Under the pieces are notes generated by a model. It was not told where the DNA came from. It did no database searches and saw only the letters and a list, made by a program, of their open reading frames with translations. From Burkholderia mayonis (GTDB lineage: Bacteria; Pseudomonadota; Gammaproteobacteria; Burkholderiales; Burkholderiaceae), in NCBI RefSeq assembly GCF_001523745.2, contig NZ_CP013386.1, positions 3,410,001 to 3,474,000 of the forward strand: 64,000 bases of DNA, given 5' to 3'. Positions 50,727 through 59,681 of the stretch are shown piece after piece; the first letter of the stretch is position 1, and each line of letters begins with the position of its first letter. Made by a program: the position numbers and the translations under genes.

Positions 50727-52853
50727 TCAGCCGATGCGGTTCAGGCTCGCGAAGGTCTCGCCGCGCGCGACGAGATCGACGAGGAGCGGCGACGGCTTCC
50801 AGAAGACCGGGGCCTCGTTCGCGAACACGCGGATGTCGGCGAGCACGTTCGCGAGGCCCACGGTGTCCGCGTAATGCATCGGGCCGCCGCGATAGCGCGG
50901 AAAGCCGTAGCCGTGCAGAAACACCGTGTCGACGTCGAGCGGGCGCAGCGCGATCTTCTCGTGAACGACGTTCGCGCCTTCGTTGATCATCGCGGCGAGA
51001 TAGCGGCGCACGATCTCTTCGTCAGTGAACGCGCGCGGCGTCACGCCCTTCTGCGCGCGCGCGTCAGCGATGATCGCCTCGACTTCCGGATCCGGCGTGC
51101 CGACGCGCGCGCCGTCCGGATACAGGTAGTAGCCACGGCCCGTCTTCTGGCCGAACCAGCCGCGCTCGCACAGGCGGTCCGGAATCTCGACGTAGCGCAG
51201 CCGCGGATCGCGCGTTGGCGCGCGCCGCTTGCGGGTTGCCCAGCCGATGTCGCCGCCCGCGAGGTCGACGACCTGGTACGGCCCCATCGGGAAGCCGAAT
51301 TCGCGCACCGCGCGGTCGATCTGATACGGCGACGCGCCGTCTTCCATCATGTAGTCGGCGGCCGTCCGGTAGACGGCGAGCACGCGATTGCCGATGAAGC
51401 CGTCGCACACGCCCGCGCGCACCGGGATCTTCTTCAGCTTCTTCGCCAGCTCGAACGCGGTCGCGACGACGTCCGCGCTCACCTGCGCCGGCACGACCAC
51501 TTCGAGCAGCTTCATGATGTTCGCGGGCGAGAAGAAGTGCAGGCCGATCACGTCGGATGCGCGCTCGACGCTCGCGGCGATTTCGTCGATGTCGAGATAC
51601 GACGTGTTCGTCGCGAGCACGGCGCCCGGCTTGCAGACGCGCGCGAGCTCCGCGAACACGGCCTTCTTCACCGTCATGTCCTCGAACACCGCTTCGATCA
51701 CGACGTCGGCCTGCGCGAGCGCGTCGTACGACGTGCCGCCCTTGAAGCGCGCGAGACGCGCGGCCTGCGCGGCGGGCGTCATCCGGCCCTTCGCGACGAG
51801 GCCCGCGTAGACCTTCTCGACGTGCGCGCGGCCGCGTTCGAGCGATGCGTCGTCGCGCTCGATCATCGTCACCGGGAGGCCGGCGTCGAGCGCCGCGACC
51901 GCGATGCCCGCGCCCATCGTGCCGCCGCCGACGACGCCGATCCGCTCGATCGAGCGCGCCGCGCCGCGCCGCGTTTCCGGCGACTTCGCCGCTTCGCGCT
52001 CCGCGAAGAACGCATGGACGAGACCCGCGCGCTGCGGGCTGTCGAGGCACTCGAGAAACAGCCTGCGCTCGGTGCGCAAGCCCTCGTCGATCGGTTGCGC
52101 GAGCGCCGCGGCGACCGCATCGACGATCTTCGCCGGCGAGAGCAGCCCGCGAAACTTCTTCGCGACGTCGGCGCGCGCCGCGTCGAGCGCCGCTTCGGCC
52201 GCCGCGCGATCGGCGAGCCCCTGCGCGTCGCGCGCGCGGCGCACGGGCGCGCCCGCCGCGAGCAGTTCCTGCGCGTACGCGAGCCCTTCGGCGAGCGTGT
52301 CGCCGCTGTGCGCGAGCCGATCGACGAGGCCGAGCGTCAGCGCCTCCTCGGCCGACGCGTGCCGGCCGCTCAGCATCAGGTCGAGCGCGGCCTTCGCGCC
52401 GATCAGGCGCGGCGTGCGCTGCGTGCCGCCCGCGCCCGGCAGCAGGCCGAGCTGCACTTCCGGCAGGCCGAGCCTCGCGCCCGGCACGGCGATCCGGTAG
52501 TGCGCGGCGAGCGCGATCTCGAGGCCACCGCCGAGCGTCGCGCCGTGCAGCGCGACGACGACGGGTTTGCCGCTCGTCTCGATCCGGTTGCACACGTCGG
52601 GCAAGAGCGGCGGCACGGGCGGCTTGCCGAACTCGCGGATGTCCGCGCCGGCGATGAAGTTGCGCCCGGCGCCGACGATCAGCACCGCGCCGACGGCCGC
52701 ATCGGCGTCGGCTGCGTCGAGCGCGTCGACGAGGCCGCGCCGCACGTCGGCGGACAACGCGTTGACGGGCGGATGGTCGATCGTGACGACGAGCACCTTG
52801 TCGCGCCGCTCGCGCGTGACGGTGCCGGTTTCGTGGGATGCCTGCTGATTCAT
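50727..52853 (-). CDS. Bifunctional enoyl-CoA hydratase/3-hydroxyacyl-CoA dehydrogenase (PimF/FadB type)
   Basis: A 708-residue fusion enzyme for two beta-oxidation steps. Residues about 10-190 are crotonase (GAGRNFIAGADIREF oxyanion loop; the two catalytic Glu in ATLGGGLEIALAAHYRIA and LPEVQLGLLPGAGGTQR). From about 300 the NAD-binding domain starts (IERIGVVGGGTMGAGIAVAALDAG), followed by IGLHFFSPANIMKLLEVV with the catalytic His, and the dimerisation domains. Start ATG 52851-52853 follows GAGAG. It is the first gene of the acyl-CoA operon. Confidence 0.93.
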   Translation of the reverse strand: MNQQASHETGTVTRERRDKVLVVTIDHPPVNALSADVRRGLVDALDAADADAAVGAVLIVGAGRNFIAGADIREFGKPPVPPLLPDVCNRIETSGKPVVVALHGATLGGGLEIALAAHYRIAVPGARLGLPEVQLGLLPGAGGTQRTPRLIGAKAALDLMLSGRHASAEEALTLGLVDRLAHSGDTLAEGLAYAQELLAAGAPVRRARDAQGLADRAAAEAALDAARADVAKKFRGLLSPAKIVDAVAAALAQPIDEGLRTERRLFLECLDSPQRAGLVHAFFAEREAAKSPETRRGAARSIERIGVVGGGTMGAGIAVAALDAGLPVTMIERDDASLERGRAHVEKVYAGLVAKGRMTPAAQAARLARFKGGTSYDALAQADVVIEAVFEDMTVKKAVFAELARVCKPGAVLATNTSYLDIDEIAASVERASDVIGLHFFSPANIMKLLEVVVPAQVSADVVATAFELAKKLKKIPVRAGVCDGFIGNRVLAVYRTAADYMMEDGASPYQIDRAVREFGFPMGPYQVVDLAGGDIGWATRKRRAPTRDPRLRYVEIPDRLCERGWFGQKTGRGYYLYPDGARVGTPDPEVEAIIADARAQKGVTPRAFTDEEIVRRYLAAMINEGANVVHEKIALRPLDVDTVFLHGYGFPRYRGGPMHYADTVGLANVLADIRVFANEAPVFWKPSPLLVDLVARGETFASLNRIG

Positions 52854-52944
52854 GTCTCTCGCTCCGTACGGAATACGCGCCCTCGCTTCAACAGACGAGA
52901 CGCGGGGTTTGCCTCGATTCTCGATTGATCTAGATTGATTGACA

Positions 52945-52972
52945 ATTCCAGCTTTCTTTAACAACCTGTCAA
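52945..52972 (-). promoter_or_regulatory. Sigma-70-type promoter of the acyl-CoA operon
   Basis: Minus strand: perfect -35 TTGACA (52967-52972), 16-bp spacer, -10 TGGAAT (52945-52950, four of six). Transcription would start near 52938, about 85 nt before the hydratase ATG. Confidence 0.5.
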
Positions 52973-52985
52973 GTCATATTTGACA
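52967..52985. promoter_or_regulatory. Putative LysR operator
   Basis: An inverted repeat TGTCAA (52967-52972), seven bases, TTGACA (52980-52985), of the T-N11-A type bound by LysR regulators, placed between the divergent LysR gene and the acyl-CoA operon and overlapping the -35 box of the latter. Confidence 0.45.
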
Positions 52986-53011
52986 AATACCTTGAACATG
53001 CGGACACGGCG

Positions 53012-53914
53012 ATGGATCTGAATGCGCTCACGCTGCTCGTCGACATCCTCGACGCGGGCAACCTCAGCAAGGCGGCCCAGCGGCTCAAGATGAGCCGCGC
53101 GAACGTCAGCTACCGGCTCAACCAGTTGGAGAAGTCGATCGGGCTGCAGCTCGTGCGGCGCACGACGCGGCGCATCGAGCCGACCGAGATCGGGCTGCGG
53201 CTCTACGAGCACGGCCGGCGTATCCAGAACGAGCTGTTCGCCGCGCGCGAGGCGGTGACGACGCTCGGCCAGGACCTGCAGGGCCGTGTGCGGTTGTCGG
53301 TGCCGAGCGGCTACGGGCAGCTCGTGATGTCGAACTGGCTGATCTCGTTCAAGCAGCGCTATCCGGGGATCGTGCTCGACGTCGTGTTCGAGAACCGCGT
53401 CGAGGATCTGATGCGCGACGAAGTCGACATCGCGGTGCGCGTGATGTCCGAGCCGCCGCAGAATCTCGTCGCGCGCGACATGGGCGCGGTGCGCTACGTC
53501 GCGTGCGCGTCGCCCGGCTTCGCCGCGACGCACGGGATGCCGACCGAGCTCGATCAGCTGTTCGACGCGCCCGTGATCACGGCGACGGTGGTCGGCCGGC
53601 AGTTGCGCGTCGCCGCGTATCTCGGCGACGAGCGGCACGAGGTGCTGCTTGAGCCGACGCTCATCTCCGAGAATTTCCTGTTCCTGCGCCAGTCGATCCT
53701 CGCCGGGCTCGGCGTCGGCATCGTGCCGGACTACGTCGTGCACGACGACGTGCGGCGCGGCGCCGTCGTCACGACGCTCGACGCGTACCGGCTCAGCATC
53801 TTCGGCACGCACATGTACATGCTGTACATGCCGAACCGGCATCACACGCGCGCGACGTCGACGTTCATCGAATTCGTGCTCGAAGAGGCGAGGAACGCCG
53901 GGCGCGGCCAGTGA
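53012..53914 (+). CDS. LysR-family regulator of the acyl-CoA operon
   Basis: A 300-residue LysR-type regulator: winged helix-turn-helix at residues 1-60 (LVDILDAGNLSKAAQRLKMSRANVSYRLNQLEK), linker helix, and a substrate-binding-like effector domain (RVRLSVPSGYGQLVMSNWL, VDIAVRVMSEPPQNLVARDMG). It is divergent from the hydratase gene with 158 bp between, the usual arrangement for control of the neighbouring operon. The effector is unknown; an acyl-CoA or dicarboxylate is plausible. Confidence 0.92.
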   Translation: MDLNALTLLVDILDAGNLSKAAQRLKMSRANVSYRLNQLEKSIGLQLVRRTTRRIEPTEIGLRLYEHGRRIQNELFAAREAVTTLGQDLQGRVRLSVPSGYGQLVMSNWLISFKQRYPGIVLDVVFENRVEDLMRDEVDIAVRVMSEPPQNLVARDMGAVRYVACASPGFAATHGMPTELDQLFDAPVITATVVGRQLRVAAYLGDERHEVLLEPTLISENFLFLRQSILAGLGVGIVPDYVVHDDVRRGAVVTTLDAYRLSIFGTHMYMLYMPNRHHTRATSTFIEFVLEEARNAGRGQ

Positions 53915-54079
53915 CGCCCGGCGGCCGTTCGCGACCCGACCCTTAGGGTTTGTTGTCAGATGACAGGCCGCTTCCAACGCGGCGACAATAGCCCGCCCGT
54001 GCGGCGCCGCATGGGGCGCTGCCGCCATTCGCCGTGTATTGCCCGTGCATCGCCGTCTTTCCTTCGTACCGAGGTATTC

Positions 54080-55966
54080 ATGACCGACCGGATCCGTCCG
54101 CGCTCGTCCAACCCGTGGGCGGGCGCGATCGCCGCCGCCCTGTTCGCCTTCACCGCCGGATGCGCGAACGCGCCCGGCTCGGGCGCGCCGAATGCCGCCG
54201 CTGCCGCATCGGCTTCCGCGGTCTCAGCGGCCGCCGCGACATCGACGGCGGAACCGCAGGCCGCGCCCGCCGAGCTGTCGAGCTGGGTCGACAAGCCGGG
54301 CTGGACCTCGCAGCGCGACATGATCGCGGCCGCGCATCCGCTCGCCGCGCAGGCCGGCCAGGAGATGCTGAAGGCGGGCGGCACCGCAGTCGATGCGGCG
54401 ATCGCCGCGCAGATGGTGCTGATGCTCGTCGAGCCGCAGGCGTCGGGGATCGGCGGCGGCGCGTTCCTGCTGCACGCGGACGGCAAGACGGTCGAAGCGT
54501 ACGACGGCCGCGAAACCGCGCCCGCCGCCGCCACCGACCGCCTGTTCTACGGCGCCGACGGCAAGCCGCTGCCGCCGTCGGCGCTCGGCGCGCGCGCGGT
54601 CGGCGTGCCGGGCGTGCTGCGGATGCTCGAGCTCGCGCATCGCGCGCACGGCAAGCTGCCGTGGCGGCGCCTGTTCCAGCCCGCGATCCGGCTCGCCGAG
54701 CAAGGTTTCCCGCTCGGCCCGCGACTCGCGGCGATGATCGCGAACGATCCGTCGCTGGCAAGCGATCCTGCCGCGCGCGCGTACTTCTATGACAAGAACG
54801 GCGCGCCGAAGCCGGCGGGCACGACGCTCAAGAATCCGCAGCTCGCGGCGACGCTCAGGCTCGTCGCCGCGCACGGCGCGAACGCGCTCTATACCGGCGC
54901 GATCGCGCGCGACATCGTCGCGAAAGTCCGCCAGGCGCCGAATCCGGGCGTGCTGAGCATGCAGGATCTCGCGCAGTACCGCGCGAAGGTCCGCGAGTCG
55001 CTGTGCGCCGACTATCGCAAATGGACCGTGTGCGGGATGCCGCCGCCGTCGGCGGGCGGGCTCGTCGTCGCGCAGATGCTCGGCCTGCTCGAAGCGCAGC
55101 CGGACTGGCGGCAGATCGGCGCGCAAAAGCCGGTGCGCAACGCGACGGGCCTCGAGCCGACGCCGTTCGCCGCGCATCTGTTCAGCGAAGCGGGCCGCCT
55201 CGCGTACGCGGACCGCGCGCAGTACGTCGCCGATCCCGATTTCGTCGCGCCGCCGGGCGGCAGTTGGAAGAGTCTCGTCGAGCGACGCTACGTCGCCGAG
55301 CGCGCGCGCCTGATCGGCGACACGGCCGTCGGCAACGCAAGCGCCGGCTCGCCGTCCGGCCTGCCGCCCGCGTCCGCCGCGGACCGCGGCGCGGAGCCGC
55401 CGTCGGCGTCGCAGATCACGGCCGTCGACCGCTACGGCAACGCGGTGTCAATGACGTCGACCCTCGACGACCGGTTCGGCTCGCGGCTGATGGTGCGCGG
55501 CTTCCTGCTCAACAGCCAGTTGCTCGACTTCTCGCCCGTGTCGACCGAGCATGGCAAGCCGATCGCGAACCGCGTGCAGCCAGGCAAGCGCGCGCGCTCG
55601 ACGCTCGCGCCCGAGCTCGTGTTCGAGAAAGGCTCGCGGCGGCTGATGATGGCGCTCGGCTCGGCGGGCGGCGCGTCGACCGCGAGCTACGTCGCGAAGA
55701 CGCTCGTCGGCATGATCGATTGGGGGATGACGATGCAGCAGGCGATCGCGCTGCCAAACTTCGGCTCGCGCAACGGGCCGACCGAGCTCGAAAAGGGGCG
55801 CGTATCCGATGCGCTCGCGGATGCGCTGAAGGAGCGCGGACACGACGTGCGCATCGTTGAGCTGGGGTCGAGCCTGCAAGGGATTCAGCGGATCAACGTC
55901 GAGGGGCGGTCGGTGTGGCTCGGCGGCTCGGACCCGCGGCGCGACGGCGTCGTAGCGGGGGATTGA
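54080..55966 (+). CDS. Gamma-glutamyltransferase-family protein with altered active site
   Basis: A 628-residue secreted Ntn-hydrolase homologue. Signal or lipobox region FAFTAGC at about 28, an Ala-rich linker to 64, then GGT landmarks: GGTAVDAAIAAQMVLMLVEPQASGIGGGAFLL, YDGRETAP, GVPGVLRML, and late MALGSAGGASTASYVAKTLVG. At the autocleavage site, where homologues read PSTSHIS and the Thr becomes the nucleophile, this protein reads PSASQIT (A443), and the GSPGG oxyanion loop is GSAGG. It may be unable to self-process. Start 54080 follows GAGG. Confidence 0.85.
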   Translation: MTDRIRPRSSNPWAGAIAAALFAFTAGCANAPGSGAPNAAAAASASAVSAAAATSTAEPQAAPAELSSWVDKPGWTSQRDMIAAAHPLAAQAGQEMLKAGGTAVDAAIAAQMVLMLVEPQASGIGGGAFLLHADGKTVEAYDGRETAPAAATDRLFYGADGKPLPPSALGARAVGVPGVLRMLELAHRAHGKLPWRRLFQPAIRLAEQGFPLGPRLAAMIANDPSLASDPAARAYFYDKNGAPKPAGTTLKNPQLAATLRLVAAHGANALYTGAIARDIVAKVRQAPNPGVLSMQDLAQYRAKVRESLCADYRKWTVCGMPPPSAGGLVVAQMLGLLEAQPDWRQIGAQKPVRNATGLEPTPFAAHLFSEAGRLAYADRAQYVADPDFVAPPGGSWKSLVERRYVAERARLIGDTAVGNASAGSPSGLPPASAADRGAEPPSASQITAVDRYGNAVSMTSTLDDRFGSRLMVRGFLLNSQLLDFSPVSTEHGKPIANRVQPGKRARSTLAPELVFEKGSRRLMMALGSAGGASTASYVAKTLVGMIDWGMTMQQAIALPNFGSRNGPTELEKGRVSDALADALKERGHDVRIVELGSSLQGIQRINVEGRSVWLGGSDPRRDGVVAGD

Positions 55967-56000
55967 GTCCGCCGCAGGCGACACGTCCCGCGAAAAGCAC

Positions 56001-56032
56001 AAAAAAACCCGCAGCCTTCGCTGCGGGTTTTT
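56001..56032. terminator. Bidirectional terminator between the GGT gene and lipA
   Basis: Stem CCCGCAGC (56008-56015) with GCTGCGGG (56020-56027), flanked by AAAAAAA on the left and TTTTT on the right, so it works for both converging transcripts. Confidence 0.92.
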
Positions 56033-56080
56033 CATCGACTGACTGGCCGGACCGTCGGTTCGACGGACCGTCGCCTACCG

Positions 56081-57070
56081 TCAAACCACGCCGGCGCCGT
56101 GCGCCTGGAGATCGGCGTGATAGCTCGACCGCACCATCGCGCCGACGGCCGCATGCGTGAAGCCCATCTGGTACGCCTCGTCCTCGTACATCTTGAACGT
56201 GTCCGGGTGCACGTACTCGCGCACCGGCAGGTGGTGTTCGGACGGCTGCAGGTACTGGCCGATCGTCAGCATGTCGACGTCGTGCGCGCGCAGATCGCGC
56301 ATCACCTGCAGGATCTCTTCGGGCGTCTCGCCGAGGCCGACCATCAGGCCCGACTTCGTCGCGACGTCCGGATGCAGCGCCTTGAAATCCTTCAGCAGCT
56401 TCATCGAATGCGCGTAGTCCGAGCCGGGACGCGCTTCCTTGTACAGGCGCGGCACCGTTTCGAGATTGTGGTTCATCACGTCGGGCGGCGCGGCGTTGAG
56501 TATCTGCAGCGCGCGGTCGAGGCGGCCGCGGAAGTCCGGCGTCAGGATCTCGATGCGGGTCTGCGGCGACTGCTCGCGCACTTCGCGGATGCATTCGACG
56601 AAGTGGCCGGCGCCGCCGTCGCGCAGGTCGTCGCGGTCGACGCTCGTGATCACGACGTACTTGAGCTTCAACGCCGCGATCGTGCGTGCGAGGTTCTTCG
56701 GCTCGTCCGCATCGAGCGGATCGGGCCGGCCGTGGCCGACGTCGCAGAACGGGCAGCGGCGCGTGCACTTGTCGCCCATGATCATGAACGTCGCGGTGCC
56801 CTTGCCGAAGCATTCGCCGATGTTCGGACAGCTCGCCTCCTCGCACACCGTGTGCAGGTTGTGCTCGCGCAGGATCGTCTTGATCTCGGAAAAGCGCGAG
56901 CTGCCGGTGGCCGCCTTCACGCGGATCCAGTCGGGCTTCTTGAGCTTCTCGATCGGGACGATCTTGATCGGAATCCGCGCGGTCTTCGCCAGCGCCTTCT
57001 GCTTGGCGGTCGGATCGTACGCGGGCGCGGCCGGTTCGGCGGGTGCGGAGGGAGCGGTAAGGTCAGTCAT
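56081..57070 (-). CDS. lipA: Lipoyl synthase
   Basis: A 329-residue radical SAM enzyme that inserts two sulfurs into protein-bound octanoyl groups. Auxiliary cluster cysteines are C76, C81 and C87 ([12 protein letters not shown]), the radical SAM cluster is C102, C106 and C109 (CTRRCPFC), and the C-terminal cluster-ligating serine is in RSSYHAD. Its ATG overlaps the end of lipB by 8 bp, indicating coupling. Confidence 0.97.
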   Translation of the reverse strand: MTDLTAPSAPAEPAAPAYDPTAKQKALAKTARIPIKIVPIEKLKKPDWIRVKAATGSSRFSEIKTILREHNLHTVCEEASCPNIGECFGKGTATFMIMGDKCTRRCPFCDVGHGRPDPLDADEPKNLARTIAALKLKYVVITSVDRDDLRDGGAGHFVECIREVREQSPQTRIEILTPDFRGRLDRALQILNAAPPDVMNHNLETVPRLYKEARPGSDYAHSMKLLKDFKALHPDVATKSGLMVGLGETPEEILQVMRDLRAHDVDMLTIGQYLQPSEHHLPVREYVHPDTFKMYEDEAYQMGFTHAAVGAMVRSSYHADLQAHGAGVV

Positions 57071-57836
57071 TCGATTGTTCCAGTGCCTGCTGCGGCAATG
57101 CGGCGGCCGCGGTTGCGCCGTCGAGGTTGGCGATCAGACGGCGCACGAGCGTCCGTGCGACTTCGTGCCAGTCGGCGGTCGCGCCGAGGCTCGCCATGTC
57201 GATCGTTTCGAGTCCCGCGTAACCGCACGGGTTGATCGCGAGAAACGGACGCAGATCCATCTTCACGTTGACGCTCAGACCGTGATAGCTGCAGCCGTTG
57301 CGGATCTTGAGACCTAGCGCGGCGATCTTCGCGCCGCGATGCGGCCCCGATTCCACGTAGATTCCGGGCGCGCCGGCCTTGCGGATCGACGCGAGATTAT
57401 ACGCCGCGAGCGTCTCGATCACGGCCTCCTCGATCCGCGTGACGAGCGTGCGCACCATCAGCTTGCGCCGCCTCAAGTCGACGAGCAGATAGGCGACGAT
57501 TTGCCCCGGACCGTGATAGGTGATTTGCCCGCCGCGGTCGACCTTCACGAGCGGCACGCCGCTGTCGGCGACGAGCAGGTGCGACGGATTGCCGGCCTGG
57601 CCGAGCGTGTAGACGGGCGGATGCTCGACGACCCAGATCTCGTCGTCGGTGTCCGGCGTGCGCGCGTCGGTGAACGTTCGCATCGCGTCGAAGCACGCTT
57701 CGTAAGATGTTTCGCCGAGCCAGCGAACCGTGACAGGCAGCGCGGAGGACGAACACGAGGAAGCCGACGCGGCGGCGTCGGGCGCGGCGGACGCGACGGA
57801 AGCGGGTGGCACGATGGAAACCGGCGAGGCTGACAT
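57063..57836 (-). CDS. lipB: Octanoyl-ACP:protein octanoyltransferase
   Basis: A 257-residue transferase that supplies octanoyl groups to lipoyl domains for LipA. It has [18 protein letters not shown], the [20 protein letters not shown] block, the catalytic Lys in [14 protein letters not shown] and the acyl-thioester Cys in [12 protein letters not shown]. The first 35 residues are an Ala/Ser-rich extension not seen in E. coli LipB; a later start is possible. It is cotranscribed with lipA. Confidence 0.95.
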   Translation of the reverse strand: MSASPVSIVPPASVASAAPDAAASASSCSSSALPVTVRWLGETSYEACFDAMRTFTDARTPDTDDEIWVVEHPPVYTLGQAGNPSHLLVADSGVPLVKVDRGGQITYHGPGQIVAYLLVDLRRRKLMVRTLVTRIEEAVIETLAAYNLASIRKAGAPGIYVESGPHRGAKIAALGLKIRNGCSYHGLSVNVKMDLRPFLAINPCGYAGLETIDMASLGATADWHEVARTLVRRLIANLDGATAAAALPQQALEQSND

Positions 57837-57925
57837 GGACGGTAGTTTACCGAAAACCCATGCACCTCGCCGGTGCCCGAAGGGGACGGATCACGCGGCG
57901 GCACGCACCGGCGACCACGGGGCGC

Positions 57926-58252
57926 TCAGACGGTGCGCCACCCGTCGCGAAAGCGCGCGGCGAACCGCGTCGCGAACCGCACGATGCCGGACACGGCCGC
58001 CTGCCGCGGCGGCACGGCGATCGAGAACGACACGCATGCGCTCGTCTCGCCGTCGGCGCTCAGCCACAGCCGCTCGCCGCGCCGCAGCTTCAGCGTCTCG
58101 CCCGGCGACAGGAAATAATCGTGGACGTCGTTGCTGCGCGTCGCCCACACGGACGCGCCGCGAACGCTCAACCGCGTGCTGCGCGCCACCTTCATCGGCA
58201 CCGTTTCGCCGGGCTGGATCTCGAACGTGATGCTTGAAGAAATCTCTCTCAT
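57926..58252 (-). CDS. DUF2917 protein
   Basis: A 108-residue protein, predicted cytoplasmic beta-rich (MREISSSITFEIQPGETVPM, STRLSVRGASVWATRSNDVHDYFLSPGETLKLRRGERLWLSADG), matching DUF2917, a cupin-like family of Burkholderiales. The function is unknown. It is divergent from the LysR gene with 101 bp between, so it is probably that regulator's target. The ATG at 58250-58252 is chosen; the upstream extension would overlap the shared promoter. Confidence 0.8.
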   Translation of the reverse strand: MREISSSITFEIQPGETVPMKVARSTRLSVRGASVWATRSNDVHDYFLSPGETLKLRRGERLWLSADGETSACVSFSIAVPPRQAAVSGIVRFATRFAARFRDGWRTV

Positions 58253-58353
58253 GACCGCCTCCGCCAAAAATGCTCCAGTGGCTACAATCGTAGTGTGCGC
58301 AAGGCTCGGCGTAAAACGATCGATTTTCACGTGCTAGTGAGAAAAACTAACCA

Positions 58354-59325
58354 ATGAACCTCCGTCAGCTGCCGATGTTGAACGCGCTGCGCGTGTTCGA
58401 AGCCGCCGCGCGGTACGAAAGCTTCTCGCGCGCGGCGGACGAGCTGTCCGTCACGCACGGCGCGGTCAGCCATCAGATACGCGCGCTCGAAGCCGAGCTC
58501 GGCGTGCAGTTGTTCGTGCGCCACGGCAAGCGGCTCGCGCTGACGGACGCGGGCGGCCGCTACGCGCAGCAGGTGCGCGCCGCGCTGACGCTCATCGCCG
58601 ACGCGACCCGCGACATCCGCGCGAGCGATCGCGACAAGCGGCTCGTCGTGTCGACGCTGCCGTCGTTCGCCGCGCGCTGGATCACGCCGCGGATCGGCCC
58701 GTTCATCGAGCGGCATCCGGAAATCGATCTCGAATTACGGGCGAGCGACGCGCTCGTCGACTTCGCACGCGACGACGTCGACATCGCGATCCGCTTCGGC
58801 TACGGCGTCTATCCGGGGCTGTACGTCGAGCCGATCCTCGACGAGACGTTCTTCCCCGTCTGCGCGCCGACGCTCAACGGCGGCGTGCTGCCCGAGACGC
58901 CCGCCGATCTCGCCCGCTATCCGCTGCTGCGCTCGGACGACGAGCTGTGGCGCCCGTGGTTCGACGCGGCGGGCCTCGACACGTTGACCGAGCCGAAGCG
59001 CGGCGTGCTGTATCAGGATTCGTCGAATCTGCTGCAGGCGGCGATCGACGGTCAGGGAATCGCGCTCGTGCGACGCTCGCTCGCGGTGCCGGATCTGGCG
59101 GCGGGCAGGATCGTGCGGCTCTTCGACATCGCGGGGCCGAGCCCGTGGCACTACTTCTTCGTGTGCCCGCCGTCGCTCGCGCAGACGCCGCGCGTACAGG
59201 CGTTCCGGACCTGGCTGCTGGAGGAGATCGCGCGCTTCAACGCGGTGTGCGCGACGCTGGAGGCGCAGCACGCGGCGGCCTGCGCGGCCGCGCGTGTGCG
59301 AAGGGAAAGGATTGGCGGGGACTAG
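58354..59325 (+). CDS. LysR-family regulator, GcvA-like
   Basis: A 323-residue regulator with the GcvA-type start LPMLNALRVFEAAARYESFSRAADELSVTHGAVSHQIRALE, an effector domain with VVSTLPSFAARWITPRIGPFIERHPEIDLEL, VDIAIRFGYGVYPGL and PVCAPTLN. The 101-bp gap to DUF2917 has a TTTTCAC/GTGAGAAAA inverted repeat (about 58324-58345) that could be its operator. The effector is unknown; a glycine-cleavage role is not implied. Confidence 0.9.
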   Translation: MNLRQLPMLNALRVFEAAARYESFSRAADELSVTHGAVSHQIRALEAELGVQLFVRHGKRLALTDAGGRYAQQVRAALTLIADATRDIRASDRDKRLVVSTLPSFAARWITPRIGPFIERHPEIDLELRASDALVDFARDDVDIAIRFGYGVYPGLYVEPILDETFFPVCAPTLNGGVLPETPADLARYPLLRSDDELWRPWFDAAGLDTLTEPKRGVLYQDSSNLLQAAIDGQGIALVRRSLAVPDLAAGRIVRLFDIAGPSPWHYFFVCPPSLAQTPRVQAFRTWLLEEIARFNAVCATLEAQHAAACAAARVRRERIGGD

Positions 59326-59340
59326 CCTGGCGGCCGGCCG

Positions 59341-59649
59341 TCAGAGCACGACCTTGACCATCGGGTGGCCGGTCAGCGCCCGGTAGATGTTGTCGAGCTG
59401 CGCCTGGCTCGTCGCCCGCACGGTGATCGTGAGGCCCGTGTAGTTGCCGCCGCTCGACGCGCGCTCCTCGATCTTCTCGAGATCGATCTCGTTGTCGTGG
59501 ACGCTCACGACCTTGAAAATCGTGTCCTTGAACTCCGGATGCGCGCGCCCCATCACCTTGATCGGGAAATCGCACGGAAATTCGAGCAGCGTTTCCTTGG
59601 GCGTCGCGATTTCGCCCGTCAGCTCGACGGTCTTGTTTGATTCGGTCAT
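59341..59649 (-). CDS. ybeD: YbeD-like DUF493 protein
   Basis: A 102-residue protein of the UPF0250/DUF493 family: LLEFPCDFPIKVMGRAHPEF, ASSGGNYTGLTITVRATSQAQLDNIYRAL and a C-terminal HPMVKVVL. It has an ACT-like fold; the function is not established, but the gene regularly lies between dacA and lipB. The ATG at 59647-59649 is the start; an upstream frame to 59685 would overlap dat. Confidence 0.92.
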   Translation of the reverse strand: MTESNKTVELTGEIATPKETLLEFPCDFPIKVMGRAHPEFKDTIFKVVSVHDNEIDLEKIEERASSGGNYTGLTITVRATSQAQLDNIYRALTGHPMVKVVL

Positions 59650-59681
59650 GTCGTTCTCCACGCGTCGAGGGCCGGGCCCGC

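Noticed and set aside
58324..58345. Inverted repeat TTTTCAC/GTGAGAAAA as a firm LysR operator
   Set aside because: Arms are imperfect (one extra base) and no second genome is available to compare; mentioned only within the LysR entry.
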